Assembly: GCA_014381825.1 (NCBI GenBank)
Contig: JACNKX010000129.1
Coordinates: forward strand, 1 to 64,000
Length of the DNA stretch: 64,000 nucleotides
Direction of reading: 5' to 3'
Source of the DNA: Planctomycetota bacterium
Lineage (GTDB): Bacteria > Planctomycetota > Planctomycetia > Pirellulales > Pirellulaceae
Of this stretch, positions 62,170 through 64,000 are shown piece by piece. Every line of letters begins with the position of its first letter. The first letter of the stretch is position 1. Under the pieces are notes generated by a model. It was not told where the DNA came from. It saw nothing but the letters and a program-made list of their open reading frames with translations, and ran no database searches. The translations under genes and the position numbers were made by a program.

Positions 62170-62589
62170 TCAGCCGGCAGGCTTCCGAGTTTGCCAAACC
62201 CAATACAAAACACCGACTAAAGCGCCGAGTGACTCGCCGGTGGCGTGCATGTAGTTCGTGAGTCCAGGTGTTGATTGGCCTATGACGTGTTGTAGCAGGG
62301 AAAGCAGAATGCAGATGGCCGCGAGAATAATTGCCGTCGTGACTCGCGATCGCGACGCCATTAATGCGCCAACGAGTGAGAACGCAAGACCACTCGGAAG
62401 TAATTGTACGAACGGAAAGACAAAGGCAGGATATGCTGGCCCCCGCAGATCGACACCGATACGCGAGAGCAGAAAGTCGAAAACACCAGCAAACAACCAG
62501 CTGGAAACCATCGCGGCTGGCACAACGCTTATCCACCGTAAAATGTTGACCCAGCGGCGACTGGGCTCCGATGGCTTGAGCTGGTTCAT
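62170..62589 (-). CDS. Small integral membrane protein
   Basis: The 139-residue product (ATG 62589; an in-frame GTG at 62598 adds 3 residues) has about four membrane helices (WISVVPAAMVSSWLFAGVF, AFVFPFVQLLPSGLAFSLVGALM, TTAIILAAICILLSLLQHVI, and ESLGALVGVLYWVW). No family was recognised. It is 17 nt downstream of another membrane protein gene, probably the same operon. Confidence 0.7.
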   Translation of the reverse strand: MNQLKPSEPSRRWVNILRWISVVPAAMVSSWLFAGVFDFLLSRIGVDLRGPAYPAFVFPFVQLLPSGLAFSLVGALMASRSRVTTAIILAAICILLSLLQHVIGQSTPGLTNYMHATGESLGALVGVLYWVWQTRKPAG

Positions 62590-62605
62590 GCTGGTCACTT
62601 TGAAA

Positions 62606-63160
62606 TCAGTTCTTCGCTGACTCGATGAACTTTGCCAAAATCAATCCTGTGATTACCCACGCCGAGACGTGATAAAGAGCGTTGTACAGCTTCCAAGACC
62701 AGTCAATCTGCCACCAAACTATATCACCACAATCGATGAGAACGGAAGCAGTGACTCCCGCCAAAGCAATGAACTTCACACGATCAACATAAGTTGGCAG
62801 AGCTGCCCGCACCTGAGACATCAAGATACAGATCAGTCCGATCACGACTACGTTCAAGAGAAAACCACCGACCATGATCGATGGGTCCATCATGGGTCTA
62901 CCATTGGCCGCAATCATATGGACCATCGCCACCGGCCCTTTATCGAACAGCCCTTCTGCAGTTGCTTGATCGTGGCCAGCTCCTGGCACGAAGTACGTTC
63001 CGTTCTCTGGGAAGTGGGCCAACAACGCTTGACCAGCGGCAGCGTCGTCGGGCGCGTGCTTCCAGATCATCGTTGGGTAGGGGCCAAGTCCCCAATAAAC
63101 GAAACCCCACATATAGAGCACGACAGACGCAATCACGATTCCAAGAATCATCTTCTTCAT
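62606..63160 (-). CDS. Four-helix membrane protein
   Basis: The 184-residue product has an N-terminal membrane helix (MILGIVIASVVLYMWGFVYW), an outer loop of about 65 residues (HAPDDAAAGQALLAHFPENG, then GHDQATAEGLF), and three further helices. The pattern GFVYWGLGPYPTMIWK plus the soluble loop is seen in small proteins of unknown function in Planctomycetes and Bacteroidetes. No enzymatic motif is visible. It is the first gene of a two-gene unit. Confidence 0.75.
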   Translation of the reverse strand: MKKMILGIVIASVVLYMWGFVYWGLGPYPTMIWKHAPDDAAAGQALLAHFPENGTYFVPGAGHDQATAEGLFDKGPVAMVHMIAANGRPMMDPSIMVGGFLLNVVVIGLICILMSQVRAALPTYVDRVKFIALAGVTASVLIDCGDIVWWQIDWSWKLYNALYHVSAWVITGLILAKFIESAKN

Positions 63161-63196
63161 GAGAATTCGCTCCCGCCAAAGTACTTCTTCATCGGT

Positions 63197-63469
63197 TCAA
63201 AATAATGCGTCGACCAAGCCCAGTAATTGCTTGCGACGTTCGACGAGCGCTCGGAGCTTTTTCTCTTCTATCGATTTGGCGACCTGGGCATTCGGCTTAA
63301 CGACCTTCCCGTAGAAGGCTAGTACCTGGGCATCAATGGGATCGGTCTTGGCATCTCGGCCGATGCCGTCCGCGAAGTCACGCACGCGCCGCGGATTGAC
63401 GACAGCCAACGCGATGTTGTGTTCATGGAGCAACGCGACGAGTCGTTCCTCAACGCCTATCCTGAGATA
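63197..63469 (-). mobile_element. IS110-family transposase remnant
   Basis: The frame reads GVEERLVALLHEHNIALAVV, then NPRRVRDFADGIGRDAKTD and PIDAQVLAFYGKVVKP, the DEDD-transposase region of IS110 elements (NPxxVRDFAxAxGxxAKTDxIDA). Stops at 63470-63472 and after LVDALF leave only about 91 codons of the usual 300-400, missing the N-terminal catalytic start and the whole C-terminal part. No insertion-sequence ends were found. It is a decayed insertion. Confidence 0.85.
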
Positions 63470-63703
63470 CTAGGTCCACCGACGGCCACGTGAATCGAAG
63501 GGTGTGAATCGCAGTTCTATTTCGTCCAGCTTTCGGCTTTCATCCAGAGAGAGATGGAATCTCAGTCGGGCGTAGATCGCGGAGAGTCTTCAGTCGACGA
63601 GTACAACCAGTGCCAGCGAAGACAACACGATCGCTTCATGATTGATGTTGATCGTGGCACTGGGGCGAACTACGGCACAAAGAAGAGCCAGTCGCCAAAT
63701 TGA
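63464..63703. other. Gap between IS110 remnant and sigma-factor gene
   Basis: About 240 nt with no frame of interest. It may hold scrambled insertion-sequence DNA. Nothing else was recognised. Confidence 0.3.
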
Positions 63704-64000
63704 TCACTCTGGCAAAGACAGCTCATCGAGTTTGCGACAAATGAGTTCCTTTTCGGCGTTCGTCGGGGCTAACTTCCAGGCTTGCCGGAGCGACGTTTTC
63801 GCCGTTTCGATATCGCCAGTTTGTCGCATTAGTTCTGCGCGAGTAGCGTGCCAAAGGTAGTAATCCTTCTTGAGTTTGTCAGACTTGATGGCTGAGAACG
63901 CTTCGAGTCCAGCCTCAGGCCCGTCGCGATGACCGATGGCGATGGCTCGGCTTAGCTCATGAACGGGCGACGATTCGAGCGAGCACAGCACATCGTAGCC
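63704..64000 (-). CDS. C-terminal end of COG4941-type sigma factor (partial)
   Basis: The visible 98 codons run off the window edge. They read GYDVLCSLESSPVHELSRAIAIG followed by HRDGPEAGLEAF, KKDYYLWHATRAELMRQTGDIETAKTSLRQA and a C-terminal ELICRKLDEL. This is the TPR-like C-terminal domain of the long ECF sigma factors of the COG4941/DUF6596 group, which carry sigma regions 2 and 4 in front. Those regions lie outside the window. GTG 63991 is not the real start. Confidence 0.8.
   Translation of the reverse strand, partial: GYDVLCSLESSPVHELSRAIAIGHRDGPEAGLEAFSAIKSDKLKKDYYLWHATRAELMRQTGDIETAKTSLRQAWKLAPTNAEKELICRKLDELSLPE

Overview
The window is chromosomal DNA of a planctomycete, most likely a member of the Pirellulaceae (Rhodopirellula/Blastopirellula-like). 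This rests on gene families rather than rRNA, because no rRNA, tRNA or CRISPR array was seen. The families are: two Planctomycete-type cytochrome c/secreted-protein pairs (PSD/DUF1592-type with DUF1552, and PSCyt1-DUF1549-DUF1553 with DUF1501), an ECF sigma factor beside a WD40-bearing Ser/Thr kinase, a second ECF factor with a membrane anti-sigma-like partner, and a giant secreted protein with an N-terminal LEPR-XLL-type motif and a C-terminal dockerin.

Layout. 143-2978: a membrane-anchored TPR protein, a zinc-less quinone oxidoreductase and a Gfo/Idh/MocA dehydrogenase in a row. 2994-3831: a small protein overlapping a nucleotidyltransferase, a two-gene cassette. 3881-8118: a DUF1592-type gene interrupted by one in-frame TAG where TGG is expected, followed by its DUF1552 partner. 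8220-9998 (minus): a REC-PAS-histidine kinase. 10215-32012 (minus): one gene of 7265 codons, about a third of the window, built from beta-helix, cadherin, haemagglutinin-like, PPC, DUF11 and dockerin parts. Divergent from it, 32217-36469: ECF sigma factor and Ser/Thr kinase. 36466-39849 (minus): M81/MlrC-like protein, PLP dehydratase and SDR, probably one operon. 40018-44610: PSCyt1-DUF1549-DUF1553 and DUF1501 genes. 44698-46169 (minus): methyltransferase and PaiB-like protein. 46500-47879: FAD-linked D-2-hydroxyacid dehydrogenase. 47952-50236 (minus): ECF sigma factor and putative anti-sigma protein.

50513-55583 holds the most interesting accessory locus: a small cupin gene followed by two tandem RlaP/PF10127-type nucleotidyltransferases and a TPR-AAA+ ATPase, the last three joined by 4-nt ATGA overlaps. 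I infer one translationally coupled system, possibly for RNA end processing or repair or another nucleotidyl-transfer task controlled by the ATPase.

55580-62149 is a run of small stress/resistance-like enzymes (two DinB-fold proteins, cupin, double GNAT, PhzF, NimA-like flavoprotein, aminotransferase, a small conserved protein and a truncated GNAT). The right edge (62170-64000) has two small membrane proteins, an IS110 transposase remnant and the 3' end of a COG4941-type sigma factor running out of the window. Several intergenic gaps carry distinct long inverted repeats, typical of the small dispersed palindromes of these genomes.
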